Positions 46,460-57,827 of a stretch of 64,000 nt of DNA are shown piece after piece. Below the pieces are notes generated by a model, which saw only the letters and a list, made by a program, of their open reading frames with translations, was not told where the DNA came from and ran no database searches. The stretch lies in NCBI GenBank assembly GCA_029204225.1, contig CM055107.1, forward strand, positions 2,035,218-2,099,217, read 5' to 3'. Each line of letters begins with the position of its first letter. Within the stretch, counting starts at the first letter, position 1. This DNA is from Diphasiastrum complanatum (taxonomy: Eukaryota; Streptophyta; Lycopodiopsida; Lycopodiales; Lycopodiaceae). Both the position numbers and the translations under genes were made by a program.

Positions 46460-49400
46460 TCATGAGTAACATACTCTGCACTGAACTTGCTGATTTTGTT
46501 TCGTATTACAACAACAACTCGGTGATAATTTCAGCACTCAAGTCTTTCAAATAAACATTGTTTTCATTCTCCGAACATTGCATTTGGAAAAAAAATCAAC
46601 AAAAATAGTAAAAGGTAGATACCAACTTAATCTATTATTCTTTGATCCTGTGCTACATTTTAATATACTCTAAATTTTCTCCTCATTGGTACAAGGGGCT
46701 ATTTGGTCTATTGTGCAAATGTTAGAAGCCCGTTCCGACCCTTTTGGGTTGGAACGTACAGTACGTTCCGTTCCGTACATTCCGGAACATACTGAATCGG
46801 AACGAGTTAGTGTAATTAAAAAAAAAATTGATGACCCTGCTGGCCGGCGACTTCTAAATCTCACAAATAGCGAGCAAGGAAAGTGCGCCTACATGCATCA
46901 AAATTGAGCGAGAACATCAATTGCTCTTACACATGAAATTAGCAATGGGCCTGTAAATGCTAGAAATGAACACTTGCTGATGGCTGACGTAGCTCTTTCA
47001 TCCAGAAATGGGATGCATGCAATATAATCAGAGATGGCCGTTATTCTCATCCTGATCGTGTCCGCCCCCATCCAAAAACACATAGCTTCAGCTCCATCCT
47101 AAGATGTTAACATTTAAGCTATTGAAACTCTGGCATATTGACTCAATGAACAAAGTAATCATATCATTCAAGTGACAAAACATAAACACCAATCAGCTGA
47201 TTTGTAAATGTGATATGGGACATAATGCAATACTTGTATACTATGAAGAATGTGCGAGGAACCCTCATTCACGGCTTTGAAACATAGCTTCTGTTGTTCT
47301 TGAACAAAATTTTAATTCTAGTACTTATTGAAATTGATACTATTTGAACACTCACGATTATCAAGTCTTGTTTTTGGGAGAGGAAAAAATGCTTTTGTTG
47401 CTTGAAAACAATCAGCTTCAGCTGATATCACGTCTTAAAGTAACAATAGAGATACATTTGTCATATAAGCTTATTGAAATTAGAATACAAAATAGTCTCT
47501 ATTGAATTTCATTGTACAATGGCATCCAAGAGCTTTTATACAACAGAATTGTTACAACTATAAGTACAAATTTGCACAAATGTTCATGTGCAAACTAGGG
47601 AATCAATTATAAATGGAGGTCAACTATGGCTTACAAAACTAGTTAGCTAAAAACCTATGCAAGCTTTGAGATTTCACTATTTTGATCAAGAAAATGGCTC
47701 ATCATCAATTGCTAACAAAAATACACTACTACCGCTACAAGTGGAACTAGCTTAAAGAGATTTAAGTTGACCATTAAGCGCTCAATTGAAAAGGAAGATT
47801 CTCAAAATAGCAAACTTGAAAGCCAACAAGTTGATAGGTACAATCCAAAATACGAGCTGGTAAATATGTCTCAAAAATACAAGTCTGCAGTGGAAACTTC
47901 TAACTACACGCAAAGGTTTCCTTCAACTAGTTAAACTATTGTTCAGACACTCTTTTATTATGACGCTAAGAATATCATTCTCGTGAGGGAGAGCTCGATC
48001 GTGATGACTGAGCTTCTGAGGTTGTGATCAATTACCAGAAAACATCGTTAGAAAAGTTTGTCTGGACTGAAAATGCTAATATAAAGTGTATCCCATAGGC
48101 ACGTTTCATAATGGCTCAAAAAACTCAATAAAATGCAATGGATTGATCTATGCAAATATTACAATATATTGGAAAACAAATCTACAGTCTTCGTATCCCT
48201 GATTAAACCACGCAACACGTCTTCCAAATATTTAACAAATGCTGCTAATCAATGTAGCAATGATTCTACTAATATATTGAACATCATATTGCACATCCTG
48301 AAATTATAGAACCTTAATTGAATATTTTTTGTAAATTGCAAGCATTTATTAAACTCGTAAGACATCTAAGTATCTTCAAGTGTCCGTTCTGCTCTGTAGG
48401 AAGGTCAACATGACCGAATAATTAAAAAAAGTTGTGTGCATGCAAGCTATGCACTTTGTCTAAGAGCTTGCAAAACTGGTGCTCTCACATGCTCATTGTC
48501 TCAAACTGGCTATTCAGTGGACGTTCTTACATCCAAAGGGTCTGAAACATACTTGCTACAAGTTTTGAACAAATTATTAGCTCATAGTTATTAAGATGTA
48601 TGTTTTATGAACATCTAAAGTCACCAAGTTTTGTACTATACCAAATGCCTTTGGTTCCATTCTTCCTTAATTGCTTGCACTGTGTAAAATGCTCGAGTTT
48701 CCAAAGCTGCTTATGCTACTGGTAAAGCTTGAAGCTTTTGAAACATGTTACTTTCTTGTAAGCAGATAGCCTCGTGATGGAGATGTAGTACATTTTATGT
48801 TTTTTGAAATCTCATATACATATTAACCTGCTTTATACTTTTTACAGATCCTGACCTAGTAGTTAATGTGCTCTATGGCGAGCATGGAGGCTCATCCAAT
48901 CATGTTCACACATGTTCATACCTTACGTCTCAAATGGTTCAAGATCCAAGGCAAATGCAATTTTTGGATGGCAATTTTGGGATTCCACACAATCATGAAG
49001 TGGCTGCACCCATGTAGGGTGCCCATGTAGGGTGGAAGCCATGTTGGAAAAAGCTCGACAAAAATGCAAAGAATTTCTATTTCTGATAGGAATTCTTGGA
49101 GTTTTCATGGCACTAGGCCATTGCCTTCTTCAAATAGTGCCATAAATACTGCTACAAAAACATTGTATGATACAATACATTGAAACAAAAATCTGTTACC
49201 TCCAAACATACTAAAATTGCTACCTCAAATATGTCATCAATGCTTAAAATGGTACTTGATTAGTAGAAAGCAAATGGTTCTTGAATAGACAAAAGTGAAC
49301 AGACTAGAATGAAGGGCGAGCAAAAGAATAGGATGAAGGCCGAGCAGGGGCTCAAGATGCTCGCCTTTGTCGAGAAACTGCTTGCCGGGAAATGCTCGCC

Positions 49401-50250
49401 AAAAATCATGCCCCCTCCCTCCAAATCTACCCGGCTTGGCTCGCCTAGCTCAGATTAGAGACTTTATTATTACATGCTGAAACCATTGTCCAGATGGCGG
49501 GCCTAGACCATGCACCATTCCCAAGAAATCTGATCTCAAAGTTCTAGACATTCTTGCCTCTACAACCTAAAAAAAAAACCCATGTTGGCTCCTTTATCAT
49601 TGAGAGATCTCATTGAGGCCAATACACTACCCAGTGGGCGAGCCAAGATCCCAAGAATCCATCATTCTACATTGGAAAGTGTGAAAATCTTGATTAATGC
49701 ACTTTCTGAGATCCCAACTGATCTGTACCAGTTGTACAATCCCAAAGTGTCATATCTTTTAGCTCTCCCAAGATCTTGGTTTTGCATGCCCCACTCAAGA
49801 AGAGCTTACTAAATTGAGTCAAGCGAGCCAAAACACCCACAAGATCAGCCAAAAAGTTGCAAAATCCCAAAATTACTATTTTTTGACCTATAGGCCTCAA
49901 TTTTCAACATCTTTGCTTGCCACTTTTAGATCTAAGAGATCTGATATAGATCTTTTAATCCATTTTTCATTCCTAGCCTCTTAGAATTCCAAAATCACCT
50001 CAAGATCCCAAAATTGACCATCTAGACTCCCCCCTTGGTATTTACCTTCATCCATCCAACCTTTATCATTGAATTCCCAACCTATCTCCCACCATCATAC
50101 TTTTTGAGTTCGCCAAGTCACGTACCTAGATTTGGCATTCCCCAAATCCCAGATCTGCATTCCCCGATATCCTATTTTACATTCCCCATCTCTTCTCATT
50201 CACTTTGCATCTCCAACCTCTTACATTCCCCAATTCACATCTACCCATAC
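46460..50250. other. long intergenic stretch
   Basis: No domain-bearing frame was found. A perfect 19-bp palindrome lies at 46751-46769 in a GTTCCG-rich patch. CCCATGTAGGGTG is tandemly repeated at about 49010-49035. Frames at 49582-49812 and 50035-50277 have no recognisable domain. Confidence 0.4.
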
Positions 50251-50741
50251 TGTCATGCCCACAATTGGTCTCGATAGTGTATCCCGCTAGAGATCAATAA
50301 GCCTACAATTCGTAAGTTAATTATGATTATGGGGGGTTTGGGGCCCTCATGCGCATATGACCATAATTAATGGTTGGAGGCCAAAACTCATGATGGTGGA
50401 TTTATTATGGGTCTATCATTGAGTCATAAGGGAACTGGATGATGTGGCCCAGATAGGCTGCATAGGTGTCCAATGAGGTGTCACAGTGCACTACTAGTGG
50501 TGAATGGGCCTTGGAGAGTATAAGTATATCCATTGGGCTCTCACTAGTGTATGCTTGATTGTGGTGCTAGTAGCTATATGATACTGGTGTGGCTCCTCTA
50601 TCCCTTGTGAGAGATTGATCCATAGATTGGGGGCTAGATCTGTAAGATCTAGGTTTGGTTGGATTGGTTTGTCCACCATCTGATTCCCTTGTGTTGCTTT
50701 GTTGGTTGCATGTGTTATTGGTTTATGTTACATGCTTTGAA
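50251..50741. repeat. second copy of the solo-LTR-like family
   Basis: It begins TGTCATGCCCACAATTGG like the insert at 3643-4124 and shares long blocks such as GATGTGGCCCAGATAGGCTG and GTGTCACAGTGCACTACTAG, ending near CTTTGAA. No target-site duplication is visible. It lies immediately upstream of the RPA-like frame of the Helentron region. Confidence 0.8.
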
Positions 50742-50783
50742 TGTATAAACTTGAAACAAATGTTGGGAAATGTATGCATGCAG

Positions 50784-51160
50784 GTATTCGGAACATTGAA
50801 AATTACAAATATAAATGCCCCACCGATCGACTTTGTCTGTTCGATTTGCCAATCCAAGAAGATCACTAGAAAATCATTGGCGACATGTTTTTGTCGTACA
50901 TGTGATAATACCACATTATTGAAAAAGGTGGGTGTGCTTATGGCAGAAATTAAAGTTGACAATGGTAAAATTGTGGCGGAGAGTATTTATGATGAATGGG
51001 TCTAAACAATATTGGAGCTAACTGAATCATTGCCAACAGCATATGAAAAAGACCCAATCTCCATTCGTGCAAAAATGGTGGCTGTTGAAACAAAAGCAGA
51101 ATATCAACTTGATGGTCAAAATAATCTTATCGGAGTGGAGATGCCTTGCACAAGGTACAT
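50784..51160 (+). pseudogene. RPA70-like ssDNA-binding protein fragment (Helentron partner)
   Basis: After an acceptor-like TGCATGCAG the frame reads VFGTLKITNINAPP, then FVCSICQSKK and ATCFCRTC. This C-x2-C ... C-x2-C pattern inside an OB-fold-like sequence is that of the zinc-ribbon DNA-binding domain C of replication protein A large subunit. It stops at 51003-51005. A shifted frame continues with KDPISIRAKMVAVETKAEYQ to about 51130. Plant rolling-circle transposons often carry RPA genes, and Rep/helicase sequences lie just downstream, so this most likely belongs to that element. An independent RPA pseudogene is less likely. It is damaged and 5'-incomplete. Confidence 0.7.
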
Positions 51161-52156
51161 ATACATATTTTTGATAGAATGCAATTTCTTGTTCACTTTA
51201 ATTATTTCACTTTTTCAATATATGGTTTTCTAAATCCTTTGTTCAAATTGTATGTTGCAGTTCTATACTTGCTCGCATGCCTATTTTTACTTAGATCGCT
51301 AGAACTGATGCAAGTACCTCACAACTTTGTATGAAACCCTTTCAACAAGCTGACTTGCCAATGGTGGAATGCTCTATCTCTGCTGATAATGTCGTTGCAA
51401 TGCTAAATGAAGAAACTAACTTTCAACAAGAACATGACAACGTAGGTATAGTTCTGTATCTATATATGTTCAATAACTCACAAATGCTTTTAGTAATGGT
51501 CGTGTTTGACTTTGTTAATACCAACGATGATACATAAGTCTTGTTTATAAACTATTACAATAAATGCACGATTTTTTGGAACTTTTGTTTACACTGATAA
51601 CCAACTACGACAACTGCTTTGCTTATAGATCTTGATTTACTATATTGTTCATCTTTCAAAAAGATTGTTCAAAACTGCTTCAATTTGTGCGAATGTGTGT
51701 ATTTCAATGTACACTCGATTATGATAATATAGACAAGTACATCTTTTTTTGCTCAAGGAATTCAGTTACAAATGCAAAATTTGTTTTTGAACCAAGAATG
51801 GAATGATCTCGGCGAATCAACTTTTTGAGGCAGTTCATTAGATGTTGTAATATCTTGCACAAGTTACAGGATCATGTCGAATAAGGTTTTGTATATTGCT
51901 TTCTTCTAAATGCAAGTGTGTATTGAGTTATGAATATGTGCTAAGCTATGCAAACATGTTACAATTTCTAGCCAATGTGACTCAACACTTGTGAACGTTA
52001 CAAATAACGTTGGTGGTCATAGTTGTTTGATCATTGCAAATATGTCCTTTTTTGTTTTGTCAATGTAATCGGGTGATGTGCGTAGCATTCCTAGATCTCT
52101 ATATTCAATATCAGATTTCATTATTGTGGCAATTTTTGAAGTGTCAAGCATGTCTT

Positions 52157-53540
52157 TTATTTTAAGAGTACGTCCATAAGTTTTTCCTTTTCGTATACGA
52201 AACCGTGCAGTTGATAAAAAGAACTTAATTTGACATTTAATAGTTTTGTAAAATAGATTTGGAATGTGAGTGTGAAATGCCTATCATGGTGCATGATTTC
52301 CCATTGTGCAATTTGTTGATATGTATTGTTTTCAAAGAGCATTTTCTGTCGTCGACATCCATAAAACAAAGTTGGGAAATTCAATTCTTCATTGTCTTTG
52401 TCTTGAAATAATCCCAATGGTTGATAACCTTCGGCTGGTGCTATTGAAATGATTTTGCCTTCAAAATCTTGTATTTGTTGTGATGTTAAAAAAATATGTA
52501 TAAGGGTATCTGAAAATGCCTCATCTGCAATTTCAACAAAGTCCATGGTTTCTTTATCGGAAAAGATAACGGTTGTAGGACTACTTGGTGATATAATCGA
52601 TATGCAAATTCATTGACTTGTAATTGTTCTTTCCAATTAGGAAGAATTTGTATGCCCAATTCAGTATACAAATTTGTTTTGCAAAGGTCTTGCAATGTTG
52701 TCATCACAATATCAGGTCTAATTAAGCTTGAAGCAAATACTTATTTATATTCAAGCTTTTGCTTTATTTGTATAGCTATAGTGGAATTCTCAGTAGGGAA
52801 TCGAGGTAGTGTAGTTTGAATCTTATCCAAGTTACTAGGTACGTTAACAATGCTTCTGTGCAAACGAAATTGACCAAAAATTGGGTGCATTTGCCAAATT
52901 TGTGCAAATGCAAATCTAGGTGATACTAAGCGTTCTTTTAATTGGTTCAGTTTTTCAACGGTTGGTATTTTTCTGTTCATTGATACATTTATTTGGAATA
53001 GAAATGGCTACATTCTTTTAGCCTTCAAATATTTATAACAATTTCTACAAGTTCGCATGGTATGTTCATTTGCATAATTGAAATATTGTTTTAAATATAG
53101 GCTTATTTCTACTGGTAATTGCTTTGTTTGATACTTGAAATTGAGTTTTTCACAACTAAGGCATACATGTATAGGTGTGTCTTTTATTTGTTGAAGGTAC
53201 CTTTGTTGTTGCTTATTTTGAGCAATATTATGATTTGAATCTTGAGAAATAAAGTAATGTGTAGATCGATTATTTGGGAGTTCATTATTTTGTCTTTTTA
53301 AGTATCGTATATATTGGGCAATTGTAGTTATTTGAATATGTGCATGTAAATAATAATTGAGCAAAATTCTTTTGCAATTTCAATACTAGAGAGATATTTG
53401 TTATAATGAATTACTTGTAAAATTTGTTCACGGTATAAAGTTGCCCATTCAAAACAAGTTCTATTTTCAACATATGGTTGAATATATGTTCTTGGCATTA
53501 TGCCATGACAATGTTCTGTGTTTTGTTTTTTCACGTATTT
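52157..53540 (-). pseudogene. Helentron Rep/helicase N-terminal half (inverted)
   Basis: Read from 53540 down to 52157, four frames in series give the N-terminal part of a Helentron/Helitron2-type protein. A Cys/His-bearing segment comes first, then CLSC and CRNC pairs (zinc-binding-like), then a DUF6570-like block with LVSPRFAFAQIWQMHP and SIVNVPSNLDKIQTTLPRF. Next are LYTELGIQILPNW and a block with ISIAPAEGYQPL, ELNFPTLFYG and AQWEIMHHDRHFTL, which precedes the Rep nuclease in these proteins. Frameshifts separate the blocks. The half is on the opposite strand to the Rep-C/helicase half at 55337-57470, with the two N-terminal ends facing each other, as an inversion would produce. Confidence 0.75.
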
Positions 53541-53869
53541 GATGTGTCTTGTTGTGAGAAATTGGCAAAAATCTAGCTTGGTATTTTTATGAAAGAAGTT
53601 TGTAAGTGAATCTCACATGTGTGGAGGATGTTCCCACGTGTGGAGAATTGTGAATTAAATTAAAAATGTTAGATATAGGGGTCTTATGTTTTTTGTATCA
53701 AGCATCTAGGTGTAGGATGTTGGTAGGGTCAAATTTGGCATAGATGACAAATTATCCATTTCCAATTGTAATGCCACTATTGAGTCAAAATAGAGTAGGA
53801 GGCCAAACTCGAGCCAATTAGAGTGTAGACAAGTGTAATGCCTTTGTTTAATGAAGTTTCAGAGGTCCA

Positions 53870-54000
53870 ATAGGATTTAGAGGTGGAACCATGAGTGGTC
53901 CAATAGAATTTGAGATATGCTTGAAAATGGTCCAATAGAATTTAAGGGTGAATGGATCAATGGTCCAATAGGATTAAGAGGTGGCAAAAGTGTGGTCCAA
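53870..54000 (+). promoter_or_regulatory. five tandem CCAAT boxes in copia LTR
   Basis: GGTCCAAT recurs at 53874, 53897, 53929, 53962 and 53993. The same boxes are present in the right LTR at about 54768-54893, and four related ones occur in the LTR at 4808-5472. CCAAT boxes are bound by NF-Y factors. Position in U3 suggests a promoter role, which is inference. Confidence 0.5.
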
Positions 54001-54203
54001 TCATGATTGAGCATTGTGGTAGCTCATGGATCTATTAGTATCTTTGGACTTCTCATTTGGATCTAATTGATTTTGAGATTGAGTCACTTTGTTGCAAGAT
54101 CTTGCAAAGGAGATGGTAGCACACCATTCTTGGATCCTATAGTGAGAGAGAAGCAACATTTTTTGTTCATCACTTTTATTTATCTCCACTTTACATGACT
54201 TCA

Positions 54204-54470
54204 ATGAGTTCATACTTGTTGCAACCAAGTGAGAGATTGTCTACTTCCAATTATTCAATATGGAAGTTGAGGATGGAGTCCATCTTGATACTCCAAGATG
54301 TAATGGGCATTGTACTTGGGATTGAGGAGGAGCCTCAAGTCCTTCAAGAAGTACAAAAATACAAGAAGAGAGCTAGGATGGCTCTCCACTACATTAAGAT
54401 GAATGTCTCTAATGAGATATTGAGGGAGATTGGTGATTGTTCTACATCAGAGAAATTGGCAAAAATCTAG
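54204..54470 (+). pseudogene. truncated copia gag start
   Basis: The frame begins MSSYLLQPSERLSTSNYSIW (the frame may start slightly earlier) and shows the usual copia gag opening, with SNYSIWKLRME and ALHYIKMNVS. After the SEKLAKI segment it runs into the 3' LTR and stops. About 88 codons remain of several hundred. Confidence 0.88.
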
Positions 54471-55336
54471 CTTGGTATTTTTATGAAAGAAGTTTGTAAG
54501 TGAATCTCACATGTGTGGAGGATGTTCCCACGTGTGGAGAATTGTGAATTAATTTAAAAATGCTAGATATAGGAGTCTTATGTTTTTTGTATCAAGCATC
54601 TAGGTGTAGGATGTTGATAGGGTCAAATTTGGCATAGATGGCAAATTATCCATTTCCAATTGTAATGCCACTATTGAGTCAAAATAGAGTAGGAGGCCAA
54701 ACTCGAGCCAATTAGAGTGTAGACAAGTGTAATGCTTTTGCTTGATGAAGTTTAAGAGGTCCAATAGGATTTAGAGGTGGAACCATGAGTGGTCCAATAG
54801 AATTTGAGATATGCTTGAAAATGGTCCAATAGAATCTAGAGGTGAATGGATCAATGGTCCAATAGGATTAAGAGGTCACAAAAGTGTGGTCCAATCATTA
54901 TTGAGCATTGTGGTAGCTCATGGATCTATTAGTATCATTGTACTTCTCATTTGGATCTAATTGATTTTGAGCTTGAGTGGATTTTGTGAGTAATTGGTTT
55001 TCTAGCTTTCTCTCTCTATCCGAGAGCTCATGATGATTTTCTCTCTCTACTCGAGGAGAGCAGCTTGTTTTCACTTAGATAATTTCTGGAACACTTCCCA
55101 CACGTGTGAGTGAGAGTTGGAAGTGATTGAATGCATGTAGTAGTGTGTTTTTGCCATAGAATCAAAGATAGATCTTGAATCTCAATCTAGTCTTGATCTT
55201 GGTGTATCTACACACCTTAGGAGATCACAAGTACATGTTCTGGACAGTCCACACGTGTGAATTCATCACTTGTGACTTATTTTGTAGTCAAACATTCGCT
55301 TGGAATTTTCATAGTTTCTAAAAAAGAACTCGTAAT

Positions 55337-57470
55337 TTGCTCAATTTTCAAAGTTTTGTCAGCCTTTATAGAGGCAGTGAGCATGATCATGCACTTTTGT
55401 GGATAAAAGATTGTCCTCAGTTGTACACAAGTTATGTAAATGCTACATTGACACATATATTACATATGACAAAACAAGCCTACCTGAAAACATGCAAGAT
55501 ATGCAAACACACAAACATCGTAGTACTTGCAAAAAAAGGGTCGTTCTATGTGTCGATTCGACTTTCCAAATGTTCCCATGAGAAGAACAATTATATTGGT
55601 GCCTTTACAACAACATTTTGTAAAAGAATTTAAAGCGTTACGAGACTTATCACATTCGATAAACAAACACTTGCAACACATGGGACTAGGAATGGATATG
55701 TCATTTGATGAATTTCTAACAATGCTTTAATTGAACTAACAAACCTATTTAAATGCAATTCGATCAACAATTCAACAACCAACATTGTTTTTAAAATGCG
55801 AACCTCGAGACATTAGAACAAACAATTTCAATCAAACACTTGCACGTCTCTGGCAAGTGAACACTGATATACAATATATCTTAGAACCATATGATGCTGA
55901 AGTTATTGTACATCGTATTTGACAAAAACTTACATCAAACTCCAAAAAGAAATTCTAGAAACTATAACCACCTAAACTCAACTGCAAATGAAGATGTTTG
56001 GGATCAAATAGAACTAAATACTATACCCAATAAAGATACGACCCAATCCAACTTCAACACTATAGAAAGAACTGAGATATCTCTACAAAAAGATATGTAT
56101 CTACCATCTACACAAAAAATGCCTTCACGTGCAAAATTAAACCTTACAATACAACCAAACCTTGAAATGCTTGCAAATGAAACCTATTATGCAGAACTCC
56201 AAAAAATGAACCAAGAACATCTTCTATGAATGCATGCATAGAAAAAGACTGAATCCAACAAAACCTTTGCATCTCTTTCTAACAGGAGGGGCCAGAACTG
56301 GCAAGACCTTCACAACACAAGTAATTGTCCAAGTACTGATACGAGATTACAATTGTCTTATAGGTATCATCGCAGGAAAACCAAAAGTCCTTCTAACTGC
56401 CTTCACAGGAAAAGCTGCATTTAACATAGATGGGACTACTTTGCATTCTGCATTGAATATACCAATAAACACAAAACATATGGCACCATTGCCTTGTGAT
56501 AGATTAGACACATTGACAAAAGCATATAAACATCTACAACTGCTTGTCATTGACGAGATATCCTTGGTTGGAAACTGATTATTTTGCCAAGCTGATCAAC
56601 GCTTTAAGACAAAAATAAAACATAGACATGATTCATTTTTTGGAAACCTAGACGTTATCATTACCGGTGACCTTTACCAAGTAGGTCCAGTGCATGACTC
56701 ATGGGTCTTCCAACATGAAAATAATAGTATCGAATCACTTGCACCCAACTTTTGGCGAGATAAAATCCAATGCTACGAACTAAAACAAGTGATGCGACAA
56801 AAAGACCACCTATTTGTTGCCATTCTTAATCGTTTCAGGAATGGAACACACACAAGCAATGACATTGAACAAATTAATTATCAAAGTTTTCATCACAATC
56901 CAATTCCACTAAATATACCACATCTATTTTTCAAAAATGAATTCACAAATAGACATAATAATCATGTTTTCGAACAAACCGAAGGAATGGAATACATCCT
57001 TCTTGCAAAAGACTTCACAACTAATGCATTGCAATCAAAAAACTCATTGCAAAACGATATTGCTTTCATGAGTGGTTTGCATGAGCAAATTAAAATTAAA
57101 AAAAAGAATCGTAAGTGAATTATGTGCTGGAAATTATGACATTGAAGACGGTCTTGTGAACGGAGCAGAAGGCATATTCAAAAATGCAATGCTACAATGT
57201 AACGAACCTGTTATATGGATACAATTTATGAACATGAAAATCGGAAGACGCACAAGACACAAGCTCCAACATTTGTACGCAGAAAATATTGAACGTACAT
57301 GGACACCAATATATCAAATTGTTAAAGAAATTCAAATCGAACCAGACATCAACAATAAATTTACTAGAAAACAATTCCCAATCCAAGTAGCTACAACATG
57401 TACCCTATAACAAAAACTAGGAAATTCAACAACATGACTCCCAAAGGCACAGGTCCGAGAGTCTTGAAAA
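55337..57470 (+). pseudogene. Helentron Rep C-terminal part and Pif1 helicase
   Basis: Sequence from 55370 encodes a Rep segment with RGSEHDHALLWIKDCPQL. It continues with MQTHKHRSTCKK and CRFDFPNVPMRRT (a Cys/His pattern), then FLKCEPRDIRTNNFNQ and NTDIQYILEPYDAEV just before the region where the Rep tyrosines lie. From 56234 the helicase domain shows LFLTGGARTGKTF (Walker A, with Arg where Ala-Gly is usual), LLVIDEISLVGN (Walker B), VIITGDLYQVGPV and QVMRQKD. It continues to RKQFPIQVATTCTL at about 57370-57410. Frames shift at least five times and stops are frequent (56576, 57116 and others). Such proteins unwind and mobilise Helitrons by rolling-circle transfer. This copy is dead. Confidence 0.88.
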
Positions 57471-57827
57471 AACCCTCTCCTCCTTCAAGTAGCTTGAATC
57501 TACATGGAGCTACCATTAAGTTCGATGCGTCCACAACAAAGACGTGGCAAAAATGCGTGCCTTAATTCATTAAAACAAAAAAGTCCAAGAAACGACATTT
57601 ATTTTGGACATGGAACAATGTGAGAGGCCACCTATTGATCCTATGACTAACGACAGGCCCTTGGAGGTCAGGAACCTAACCGCTCCCGTGTACATAATTT
57701 AAAAATAAATTTAAAGACCACACTCAAGCAATAGCGACCCCATTCATTATTCTTATTAATATTGGTATCGACCCCACAGTAACAAATTTTGATTTTAAAT
57801 TAATCTAGTTCCTATAAATGTTTTTTG

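Larger units (their letters stand above)
53553..55268 (+). mobile_element. gag-only copia element with LTRs and TSD CTTGT
   Basis: The element is flanked by CTTGT at 53548-53552 and 55269-55273. Its LTRs start TGTGAGAAATTGG-like at 53553 and about 54449 and end TTCATCA at 55268. The shared part of 528 bp (53557-54084 and 54451-54978) is highly similar. Between the LTRs only the start of gag remains (54204-54470; KLRMESILILQDVMGIV), cut off in the middle. The left LTR lacks about 290 bp of the right part present in the right LTR. It has inserted in the Helentron N-terminal half. Confidence 0.88.
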
